The notes below the pieces were generated by a model. It searched no databases, was not told where the DNA came from, and saw nothing but the letters and a program-made list of their open reading frames with translations. From an uncultured Intestinimonas sp. (lineage in GTDB: Bacteria; Bacillota_A; Clostridia; Oscillospirales; Oscillospiraceae), in contig CAUBHZ010000064.1 in the NCBI GenBank assembly GCA_958435885.1, forward strand, positions 1-8,011: DNA of 8,011 nt. Direction: 5' to 3'. The position numbers were made by a program, and so were the translations under genes. Every line of letters starts with the position of its first letter. Position 1 is the stretch's first letter. Below are positions 1 to 5,503 of this stretch, one piece after another.

Positions 1-39
1 CACGCCCACCCCTACGGGGGAGTTTTCCTTCCCGCTCAT
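1..39 (-). CDS. 5' end of an unidentified gene (partial, runs off left edge)
   Basis: Only the first 13 codons are inside the window, so no function can be given. The ATG at 37-39 overlaps the TGA stop of the preceding pilin-like gene (ATGA, 4-base overlap). A strong ribosome binding site, AGGAGG on the minus strand (47-52), lies 7 bases upstream. The encoded start reads MSGKENSPVGVGV. It is polar and shows no signal peptide so far. Its position as the next gene of the pilus-like cassette suggests a role in the same assembly, which is inference only. Confidence 0.7.
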   Translation of the reverse strand, partial: MSGKENSPVGVGV

Positions 40-446
40 GGCGCGGCCTCCTTCCAGACGGTGAGGGTGTAGACGGCGTGATCGCTTCCGATCTCCAGCA
101 TGGGCACCACAGAGATCTCCACGGTCTCCTCCCCCGCTTCATAATAGACCACATAGTCCAGCCAGGCAGAGCTGACCGCCGGCTCCAGGGAGCCGGGTCC
201 CACCGCCGGAACAGTGGTGACGGGGGTGCCGTCGGCTGTATAGCCGCTGTAGATCTCCTCCCCCGCCCGGAGCCGCTCAGCGGCGTCCTGGGCGATGTAG
301 ACCGCCTGGGTAAGCCTCGTGCTCTCGTCGCTCATGGACCGGGCCTGGACCAGCAGGGCCACGCACACGGCGGCGCACAGGGCGAAGATGAAGAGGTCGG
401 CCACCAGCTCCAGCAGGAGCAGGCGGGACTTGGGCACGGTCTTCAC
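36..446 (-). CDS. Small membrane-anchored pilin-like protein (136 aa)
   Basis: A 136-residue protein with a short basic head (residues 1-8), one long hydrophobic helix (about 9-33), a heptad-like helical continuation (about 34-62) and a beta-rich soluble C-terminus. This is the layout of type II/IV pseudopilins. The stretch KSRLLLLELVADLF resembles the prepilin signature (G, then F-T-L-x-E-L). Glu13 falls where the conserved Glu5 of a mature pilin would be, but the residue before the expected cleavage point is Arg8, not Gly, so processing by a prepilin peptidase is doubtful. The GTG start at 444-446 is supported by AGGAGGT (456-462) 9 bases upstream and by a GTGA overlap with the preceding stop. 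It follows the DUF4860-like gene and precedes another overlapping gene, so it is probably translated coupled to them. A minor pilin or pilus-platform accessory role is inferred from structure and neighbours. Confidence 0.8.
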   Translation of the reverse strand: MKTVPKSRLLLLELVADLFIFALCAAVCVALLVQARSMSDESTRLTQAVYIAQDAAERLRAGEEIYSGYTADGTPVTTVPAVGPGSLEPAVSSAWLDYVVYYEAGEETVEISVVPMLEIGSDHAVYTLTVWKEAAP

Positions 447-934
447 AGCTCACCCACCTCCTCAAAGCCGCACCGGGGGGACACCGAGCCGGTGGACACG
501 GCGCCGTCGGGGGCGGTGACGGTGAAAGTGATGAAGGTCCCATCGGTCTCCACCGACAGGCCCTCCAGGGCCAGCACGGCCAGTCCGTCGGCAGGCCCCA
601 GGCCGCTCCCCGCCTCGGCGTAGAGCTCCATGAGCTGCCCGTCCAGGCAGTAGAGGATGGTCACATAGTCGGCGCCCTCCACCGTCTCGGTGAGGGCCAC
701 GGCGTCGCCGTCTCCAAAGGTACCCACCGCCACGCCGCCGGTCCGGTCGGCCCGGCGGACCTGGTTGATGAGGTAGGAGAGGGCGGTGCGGCGGGTATCG
801 TTTTCGCCGGCGGCTCCGGCCACCGTCCGGTAGACGCCGCTGGAGAGGAGGGCCAGCCCCACCGCCAGCACGGCAAAGAGCCCGCACAGGGCCAGGACGG
901 CGGCAGAGCGCAGTCCACTGTGTTCACGATCCAT
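443..934 (-). CDS. DUF4860-like single-pass membrane protein of a pilus cassette (163 aa)
   Basis: A 163-residue protein with one transmembrane helix near the N-terminus (about 11-32), then a helical stretch containing SYLINQVRRAD (53-63), then a beta-rich domain with YVTILY (90-95) and LMELY (101-105). From memory this pattern matches DUF4860, a Clostridia family of unknown function found beside type II secretion F proteins. I could not run a profile search. There is no canonical G|FTLxE prepilin site. The ATG at 932-934 has a G-run ribosome binding site about 9-10 bases upstream (minus-strand GGGGG). It lies 21 bases after the previous gene and overlaps the next by 4 bases. The fold resembles a pilin, with a membrane helix, an amphipathic helix and a beta sheet, so a minor-pilin role is plausible but unproven. 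Confidence 0.75.
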   Translation of the reverse strand: MDREHSGLRSAAVLALCGLFAVLAVGLALLSSGVYRTVAGAAGENDTRRTALSYLINQVRRADRTGGVAVGTFGDGDAVALTETVEGADYVTILYCLDGQLMELYAEAGSGLGPADGLAVLALEGLSVETDGTFITFTVTAPDGAVSTGSVSPRCGFEEVGEL

Positions 935-955
935 CCGGGGCGCACCCCCTTTCCT

Positions 956-1267
956 TTACGGTTCCCCCGTCAGGGGGACCACGGTGATGTCCGGCATCAG
1001 ATTGGAGCCGATGTAGATGTAGTCCACCCGGCAGCGGCTCTCGTCCACGGCCACGCCGTAGCGCTCTGCCAGGTAGTCGAAGCTCTGGGGGTAGGCGCCC
1101 TCCAGGGCGTAGCACTGCACAGCGGCCCGGCGGACGTTCTCCTCCACCAGGGTCAGGGACTCCGCCGCCGCCCGGTCTCCCAGGGTGCGGCTCAGGACCC
1201 CCAGGCACAGGGGGAGTCCCGCCAGCAGCACCAGGGCGGGCAGCAGAAAACGCAGCAGGTGCTTCAT
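956..1267 (-). CDS. Short pilin-like membrane protein (103 aa)
   Basis: A 103-residue protein with a hydrophobic N-terminal segment (about 4-26) that could be a signal anchor, followed by a helix and the motif ALEGAYPQSFDYL (54-66). This 'Y-P-x-S-x-x-Y-L' pattern is typical of type II/IV pilin-like domains, where the helix leads into the variable loop. It lacks a G|FTLxE cleavage signature. The ATG at 1265-1267 starts 4 bases after the pilC stop. Its ribosome binding site, GGAGGG, is made by the last codons of pilC (Gly-Gly) and the first base of its stop, so translation is probably coupled to pilC. An exported or membrane-anchored pilus component is the likely role, based on context. Exact function is unknown. 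Confidence 0.78.
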   Translation of the reverse strand: MKHLLRFLLPALVLLAGLPLCLGVLSRTLGDRAAAESLTLVEENVRRAAVQCYALEGAYPQSFDYLAERYGVAVDESRCRVDYIYIGSNLMPDITVVPLTGEP

Positions 1268-1271
1268 GGCC

Positions 1272-2303
1272 TCACCCTCCGATGGCGGAGAGCACCCCCA
1301 GTAGGGGGAGCATCACGGAGAGGAGGACCAGGCCCACCGCCGCACACAGGGCGATGACCAGGCCGTACTCAAACCGGCCCAGCAGGCGGCTCAGGCTCTC
1401 GTCGGCCTCCTTCTGGCAGCGGCGGGCGATCTCGGCCATGGCCTCCTCGGGAGTACCGGTGCGGAAGCCGGCGGAGAGGAGGCCGGCCTGGAGGCCGGTG
1501 AGCACGCCCGACTCCTCCACCGCCCGGGGGAAGGAGGTGCCCTCCTCGGCCCGGCGGCGGCAGTCGGCGAAGCGCCCGGCCAGGGGGGAATCGGACAGGA
1601 GCTGCCCGGTGCGCTCCAGGGCCTCGTCCATGGGCAGGCCGCTCTGGAGCATGAGGGCCATGGCGGAGGTGAAGCGGCCCTTGGCGATGGCCTCGGCCAC
1701 CTTGCCCCGGCCCAGCAGCCGGACGCCCCGCTCCCCCCGGAAGAAGAGGATCAGGGCAGCGGCGGCCAGGAGGAGCAGGATGGAGAGGGCGTAGGCCACG
1801 TACTTCACCCCGGAGCCGGAGCCCAGCAGCACGGCGGCGGTGGGAGAGAGTCCCGCCCCCATCTGGGCAAAGACCCGGGAGAAGACGGGGAGCACCCGGG
1901 CCACCAGCACCAGAAAGACCAGGGCGATGAGGGCGGCCATGACGGCGGGGTAGGTCACCGCCCGGCGGATGGCGTCCAGGATGGATGCCTCCCGGCGGTA
2001 GTAGTCGGACAGGGCGGCGAGCACCCGGTCCAGCCGGCCGGCGGCCTGGCCGATGGCCACCATGCGCAGCAGGTAGGGCGGGTAGTCCCCCGCCTCCTCC
2101 ATGGCGGCGGACAGGGGCTCCCCCATGCCCAGGGGCTCCCGGAGCTTCTCCAGGGCGGCCTTGAGCCGGGGCGGCTGGCTGTCTTCCAGGAGCAGCGCGG
2201 CGCTCTCGCTCCAGGGCACGCCGGCCTTGCCCAGCTGGGCGAGCTGCCAGCACAGGGCGGAGAGCTCGTCGGCGGTGAGGGTCTTGGCAGTGGTTGCGTT
2301 CAT
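1272..2303 (-). CDS. pilC: Type II secretion / type IV pilus platform protein, GspF/PilC family
   Basis: A polytopic inner-membrane platform protein of 343 residues, a usual length for the family. Two T2SSF repeats are visible. The first (about 12-135) contains YPPYLLRMVAIGQAAGRL (74-91), matching the family's 'YPxxLxxMVxxGExxGxL' with Gln in place of Glu. The second (about 210-335) contains GLPMDEALE (222-230). Hydrophobic segments lie at about 119-141, 168-188 and 314-341. In known systems this protein connects the assembly ATPase to the pseudopilus. No ATPase gene is in the window. I chose ATG at 2301-2303 because GAGGGG (2310-2315) lies 6 bases upstream. The GTG at 2319-2321, six codons earlier, has no ribosome binding site. 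Three pilin-like genes follow directly. Upstream is a 103-base gap with a GC hairpin. The family call is firm. Which machine it serves is inference. Confidence 0.93.
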   Translation of the reverse strand: MNATTAKTLTADELSALCWQLAQLGKAGVPWSESAALLLEDSQPPRLKAALEKLREPLGMGEPLSAAMEEAGDYPPYLLRMVAIGQAAGRLDRVLAALSDYYRREASILDAIRRAVTYPAVMAALIALVFLVLVARVLPVFSRVFAQMGAGLSPTAAVLLGSGSGVKYVAYALSILLLLAAAALILFFRGERGVRLLGRGKVAEAIAKGRFTSAMALMLQSGLPMDEALERTGQLLSDSPLAGRFADCRRRAEEGTSFPRAVEESGVLTGLQAGLLSAGFRTGTPEEAMAEIARRCQKEADESLSRLLGRFEYGLVIALCAAVGLVLLSVMLPLLGVLSAIGG

Positions 2304-2406
2304 GGCGATCCCCTCTTTCACAGTGGTGGGAAAATGGTCTCGGGCGGCCCGGACGGGGCCGCCCGAGGGAGGTGGCAGACCGGAGGTACGCCGGGCCGGC
2401 CGGCCG
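2304..2406 (-). other. 103-base intergenic gap between the transglutaminase and pilC genes
   Basis: The gap contains, in minus-strand order, a 12-base GGCC palindrome (2394-2405) just after the transglutaminase stop, then the 12-bp hairpin at 2339-2367, then the pilC ribosome binding site. I see no convincing -35/-10 pair. The TTGACG formed over the transglutaminase stop codon has no partner -10 at a suitable distance. pilC may therefore depend on read-through past the hairpin. Confidence 0.6.
2339..2367 (-). terminator. GC-rich hairpin after the transglutaminase gene, likely terminator or attenuator
   Basis: A perfect 12-bp stem (CTCGGGCGGCCC at 2339-2350 with GGGCCGCCCGAG at 2356-2367) closes a 5-base loop. 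On the minus strand it is followed by ACCATTTTCCC, a short T-tract set back by three bases. It lies about 40 bases after the transglutaminase stop. The weak T-tract suggests partial termination. The downstream pilC gene has no obvious promoter of its own. Confidence 0.65.
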
Positions 2407-3342
2407 TCAATAGGCGTACTTCTGGGTGTAGTTGGTCTTGTCGGTGACGTACTGCATGATGGACTGGCTGCGGTTGCCGGTGGAGGTAAAGGTGGGGTCC
2501 ATGAGGGTCCAGTTCACCCCGTCGAAGTAGATGGCCTTGTCGATCCAGCCCACGCCCTCCACATACACGTTGATCCAGGCGTGGTAGATGTCTCCGGCGT
2601 AGCCCACCACCAGCTTGCAGGGGATGTTCTGGCTGCGGAGCATTGCCGTCATCACGGCGGCGTAGTCGAAGCAGATGCCCTTCCGGGCGGCCAGGACGGT
2701 GTCCACCACCGGCAGGTAGCCGGACTGGACGGTGGCGGCCTTCTCGTAGTCGTAGGTGAAGTTGTCCACCACCCAGTTGAAGACGGCGGTCACCTTGCCC
2801 AGGTCGTCGGTGGGGGCGGTGCACAGCTGGGCGCCGATGGCCACGGTCTGGGAGTCCATGGTGTAGTTCACGTACTGGTTGGGGTAGAGGAAGGGCAGGA
2901 AGTTGTTGCGCAGGGTCATGGTCAGCGAGGTGGAGAAGGCCTGGGCGTACTTGGTGCCCGAGGTGTTCTCAAAGACCTTCACGGTGTAGGTGCCGTCGCC
3001 CTCGGTGAGGGGGAAGGTCTCCGTCCGCCCGGCGTTGTTGAGGTCGTAGGTATAGGTGACCCCGCCGCTCTTGGTGATCTGCACCTTGATGCGCACGCTC
3101 TTGCCGCCGGTGTACTTCACCATGATGTAGCCCTCGGCCAGGTTGGAGGCGTCCACGCTGGCCTTCTCGTTGGAATAGACGGTGATGCCGGTCTTGGGCT
3201 CCGCCTTCTGGGGCAGGGTGGAGGCCTTTTCCGCCTTGGCGTCCCGTCCGGCCGCCCCCACCACCAGGGCGGCGGCGCACAGCAGTGCCAGGGCCAGCAC
3301 CAGGGTGCCCGCCCGCTTGAGGATATTTCGTTTCATGCTCAC
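2407..3342 (-). CDS. Secreted transglutaminase-like domain protein (311 aa)
   Basis: An N-terminal signal peptide is clear: basic head MSMKRNILKR, hydrophobic core (about 13-29), and likely cleavage near GAAG (29-32). A beta-rich region (about 50-145) resembles an immunoglobulin-like sandwich. The transglutaminase-like core (about 175-285) shows the Cys-His-Asp triad of the family: Cys224 in KGICFDYA, His254 in DIYHAW and Asp282 in LMDPT. Such proteins cross-link, transfer or cleave at amide bonds. Some are papain-like proteases, so the actual reaction is unknown. The GTG at 3340-3342 overlaps the sortase stop (GTGA), with AGGAGG (3353-3358) about 10 bases upstream. An ATG two codons later is the alternative. 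Tight coupling to the sortase gene suggests that both act on the same cell-surface substrate, which is inference. Confidence 0.9.
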   Translation of the reverse strand: MSMKRNILKRAGTLVLALALLCAAALVVGAAGRDAKAEKASTLPQKAEPKTGITVYSNEKASVDASNLAEGYIMVKYTGGKSVRIKVQITKSGGVTYTYDLNNAGRTETFPLTEGDGTYTVKVFENTSGTKYAQAFSTSLTMTLRNNFLPFLYPNQYVNYTMDSQTVAIGAQLCTAPTDDLGKVTAVFNWVVDNFTYDYEKAATVQSGYLPVVDTVLAARKGICFDYAAVMTAMLRSQNIPCKLVVGYAGDIYHAWINVYVEGVGWIDKAIYFDGVNWTLMDPTFTSTGNRSQSIMQYVTDKTNYTQKYAY

Positions 3343-4067
3343 GTGGTATTGCCCTCCTCGTCTGCGTTGGCGATGAAGTCGAAGTCGTCGGTGTAGTCAA
3401 AGATCTGGTCCAGGACCCCGCGGCAGATGATCCGGTGGTCGGAGATGCCGATGGGCTCACAGGAGGTGATGGTGATGCAGGAGTAGCCCGTGGTGGCGAT
3501 GGGGCTCCAGTCGTCGGGCTCCACCACCCAGGTGCTGTCATAGAGGTAGCGGTAGACGTGCTCGCTGTCGTAGAGGTAGAGGTAGTCCCCCTCCCCCACC
3601 TGGTCGATGTAGTAGAAAGGCGCATAGGGGGTGATGTTGCCGTTTTTGTCGATGCCGTTGCGGTGTCCCGCCAGGGACACGTTCCGGTTGCCCTCTCCGG
3701 GCAGCTGGGCGTACTCATAGAGGCCCACGCCCCGGTTGAGGGTGGCCGCGTCGGTGCCGTCGTGGACGGCCCGGGTGATGTCGATGCAGGGGATGTAGAG
3801 GGTCAGGCTGTCCTCCACATAGTCCTTGCGCTCCTGGGTGATGGGCCAGGCTCCCACTGGCAGGCCGTCCACCAGTTCGGGGTCGGCCGTCTCGGTGGGC
3901 TCGGGCTCCGGAGACGGCGTGGGGCTGGGGGTGGCCGCCGGGGTGGGCGACGGCGTGGGGGTGGGCTCCGGCTGCCCGCCCGCGAAGGACCAGAGGGCCA
4001 CGGCCAGGCACACCACGGCCACCGCGATCAGGACCCCTGTGAGAAGCTTTCTCGTCTTTGCGTTCAT
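3339..4067 (-). CDS. Sortase (class D/C-like) with Pro-Thr stalk
   Basis: A 242-residue membrane-anchored transpeptidase that, in its family, joins sorted proteins to the cell wall or to each other. A transmembrane anchor (about 8-29) is followed by a proline/threonine/serine-rich stalk (about 33-60, PTPTPSPTP repeats). The sortase core is about 88-220. Catalytic residues are visible: His135 in LAGHRN, Cys203 in TITSCEPIG and Arg212 in DHR, nine residues after the Cys as in class C/D sortases. TITSC replaces the commoner TLxTC. Subclass assignment without a tree is tentative. The ATG at 4065-4067 starts 4 bases after the regulator's stop. GGAG lies 13 bases upstream, so translation may be coupled. 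The downstream transglutaminase gene overlaps by 4 bases. No LPxTG-type substrate is encoded here, so the target is elsewhere. Confidence 0.93.
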   Translation of the reverse strand: MNAKTRKLLTGVLIAVAVVCLAVALWSFAGGQPEPTPTPSPTPAATPSPTPSPEPEPTETADPELVDGLPVGAWPITQERKDYVEDSLTLYIPCIDITRAVHDGTDAATLNRGVGLYEYAQLPGEGNRNVSLAGHRNGIDKNGNITPYAPFYYIDQVGEGDYLYLYDSEHVYRYLYDSTWVVEPDDWSPIATTGYSCITITSCEPIGISDHRIICRGVLDQIFDYTDDFDFIANADEEGNTT

Positions 4068-4071
4068 AGAT

Positions 4072-5286
4072 TCAGGTTAACTCCAATTCCCGCACCCGGA
4101 CGGTGAGCTTTAAAAAGCTGCGCCGGTGCTGCTGATAGAAGGCCCGGACCACCCGGTCCATGACCATGTTGCTGTCTTCATAGTTGGCGGCGGGGAGCAT
4201 GATGACATACTGGGCGCCGCTGAATTTGGACACCACGTCCCCCCGGCGCAGGCTGCCCACCAGCACCTCCTGGAGCTGATCCATGGTGTTGGAGAGGATC
4301 TTCAGAGGGGGCATGCCGCCGTCGGGCAGGGAGACGGTGATGAGGCACAGGTGGACGCAGGTGCCGCTGCGGATGGCCCGGCGGACCTCCAGCCGGTAGG
4401 CCTCCTTGAAGAAGCCGTACTCGCACACGAAGGCTCCCGGCCGGGCGGCGGTCTCCCGCAGGTCGCTCATGATGACCCCCAGGTCGGTCTCCAGGGTCTT
4501 CTCGGTGGCCATGATCTCCGTGTAGAGGGCCCGCAGCTCCTCGGAGGGGCGCACCCCCAGGTTGCGGTAGAGGAGCTCGGTGGCCTTCTCATAGTGCTCC
4601 AGGGCGGCGGCGTCCTTCCCCTGGCGCAGGAGGGCGCGGACGATGAGGGTGTGGAGTCCCTCGTCCAGGTTGTCCAGATCGCTGGCCCGGGCACAGACCC
4701 GGTGCATCTCCTCGTAGAGGGCGGCGCCGTCCAGCAGGCCGGCGAAGTCCTTCACCGCCGTGATATAGGCCGTGTGGTAGCGGACGGTCAGGGGCACCAG
4801 CCACATCTGGTGGCTGAGCTTGGGCAGCAGGTCCCCCCTGTAGAGCTCCACCGCCTCCCGGTAGGAGTCCATGCGCTCCTCCGCCGTCCGCCGGGTGTCC
4901 CCGCCCAGGCGGCACAGCGCCTCAAAGCGGTCGGTATCCAGGGTGCAGGCCACCGCCGGATTCCATATGTAGGCGCCCCTCTGGGCCAGAATGGGCTGGA
5001 TCTCCGGCCCGAAGAGGGGCTCCAGCATGGCCCGGATGCGGTAGAGCAGCGTTTTGAGCGCGTTGACCGGGTTGGAGCTGTGGTCGTCCGGCCAGAAGAG
5101 CTCGATGAACTCCGACTGGGGCACGGCCCGGTCCCGGTGCAGGGTCAGGTATGCCAGCACGCTCCACAGCTTCAGGGAGCGGTTGATATCGTCCGTCAGA
5201 GAGGCCCCGTCCACTTCCAGGGAAAAGCCGCCCAGCAGGGATACCGAGACGGTTTTGACGATCTCTGGCGTTGGAGACTGTTTCAA
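4072..5286 (-). CDS. SARP-like BTAD transcriptional regulator with degenerate GGDEF-like C-terminus
   Basis: The protein has three parts. A winged-helix domain (about 13-110) begins VSVSLLGGFSLEVDG and carries LLYRIRAML in the recognition region. A bacterial transcriptional activation domain made of TPR-like helices (about 115-262) ends NLGVRPSEELRALY. A C-terminal region (about 288-398) has the shape of a GGDEF domain: LRRGDVVSKFSGAQYVIMLP (346-365) aligns with the usual 'LR..D.vaRyGGDEFavlLP'. SGAQ (356-359) replaces GGDE, so cyclase activity is unlikely. It is predicted to control the sortase/transglutaminase operon that it heads. The start is uncertain. I chose TTG at 5284-5286 because AGGTGG (5295-5300) lies 8 bases upstream. 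GTG codons at 5296-5298 and 5293-5295 are alternatives without a good ribosome binding site. Confidence 0.88.
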   Translation of the reverse strand: MKQSPTPEIVKTVSVSLLGGFSLEVDGASLTDDINRSLKLWSVLAYLTLHRDRAVPQSEFIELFWPDDHSSNPVNALKTLLYRIRAMLEPLFGPEIQPILAQRGAYIWNPAVACTLDTDRFEALCRLGGDTRRTAEERMDSYREAVELYRGDLLPKLSHQMWLVPLTVRYHTAYITAVKDFAGLLDGAALYEEMHRVCARASDLDNLDEGLHTLIVRALLRQGKDAAALEHYEKATELLYRNLGVRPSEELRALYTEIMATEKTLETDLGVIMSDLRETAARPGAFVCEYGFFKEAYRLEVRRAIRSGTCVHLCLITVSLPDGGMPPLKILSNTMDQLQEVLVGSLRRGDVVSKFSGAQYVIMLPAANYEDSNMVMDRVVRAFYQQHRRSFLKLTVRVRELELT

Positions 5287-5322
5287 GGCCCACACCACCT
5301 AACATTTCAGTACTCAGTGTTC

Positions 5323-5338
5323 CGCGCGGCGACGCGCG
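5323..5338 (-). promoter_or_regulatory. GC hairpin in the regulator's 5' leader
   Basis: A perfect 6-bp inverted repeat, CGCGCG (5323-5328) with CGCGCG (5333-5338), encloses a 4-base loop. It lies between the predicted transcription start (about 5350) and the ribosome binding site (5295-5300) of the regulator gene. It may affect mRNA stability or translation. No known riboswitch resembles it. Confidence 0.4.
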
Positions 5339-5356
5339 CACATGTATACAGATTTT

Positions 5357-5385
5357 ATTATAACCGAAACTGGTGAAAATTGCAA
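5357..5385 (-). promoter_or_regulatory. Sigma-A type promoter of the regulator/sortase/transglutaminase operon
   Basis: Read on the minus strand, a -35 box TTGCAA (5380-5385), a spacer of exactly 17 bases and a perfect -10 box TATAAT (5357-5362) are present. The predicted transcription start is near 5350, giving a leader of about 64 bases to the TTG start at 5286. The site lies in an AT-rich island within very GC-rich DNA. A small perfect palindrome, TGTATACA (5343-5350), sits at the predicted start and could be an operator. Confidence 0.82.
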
Positions 5386-5423
5386 AAAGAATTTGCCGGT
5401 TTTCCCAGCCGCAGCCCCTTCCC

Positions 5424-5452
5424 TTGCGTTTCCCCGCCGGGTGATGTAAAAT
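5424..5452 (+). promoter_or_regulatory. Probable sigma-A type promoter for the C39-like gene and downstream genes
   Basis: TTGCGT (5424-5429) and TAAAAT (5447-5452) are separated by 17 bases. The -35 box matches consensus at the TTG only, and the -10 box matches five of six. A TG dinucleotide just upstream of the -10 may help. The predicted start is near 5459, about 45 bases before the ATG at 5504. It is divergent from, and does not overlap, the minus-strand promoter. Confidence 0.6.
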
Positions 5453-5470
5453 GAAGCATCATGTCCAATG

Positions 5471-5496
5471 GGGCGCGGACAGGCGCCCGAAGGGAG
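5471..5496 (+). promoter_or_regulatory. Leader hairpin next to the ribosome binding site of the C39-like gene
   Basis: GGGCGC (5471-5476) pairs with GCGCCC (5483-5488) around a 6-base loop. Three bases later comes the ribosome binding site AGGGAG (5491-5496), 7 bases before the ATG at 5504. That site is why I prefer this ATG over the one at 5468. The loop bases GGACA can alternatively pair with TGTCC at 5462-5466. Confidence 0.45.
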
Positions 5497-5503
5497 ACCG
5501 ACC

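Noticed and set aside
2394..2405. GGCCGGCCGGCC palindrome as a protein binding site
   Set aside because: Self-complementary GC runs are expected by chance in DNA this GC-rich and it has no spacing relation to a promoter.
2101..3396. A 431-codon open frame on the plus strand opposite pilC and the transglutaminase
   Set aside because: It crosses two well-supported genes and a gap, is rich in Gly/Val/His low-complexity sequence, and shows no motif. It is a codon-bias shadow.
3895..3970. Repetitive GC tract that could be taken for a DNA repeat element
   Set aside because: It encodes the Pro/Thr/Ser-rich stalk of the sortase in frame. The repetition is explained by the PTP-type protein repeats.
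4126..5376. A 416-codon open frame on the plus strand opposite the regulator
   Set aside because: The opposite strand encodes clear winged-helix, BTAD and GGDEF-like domains. The antisense product is low-complexity with no family resemblance.
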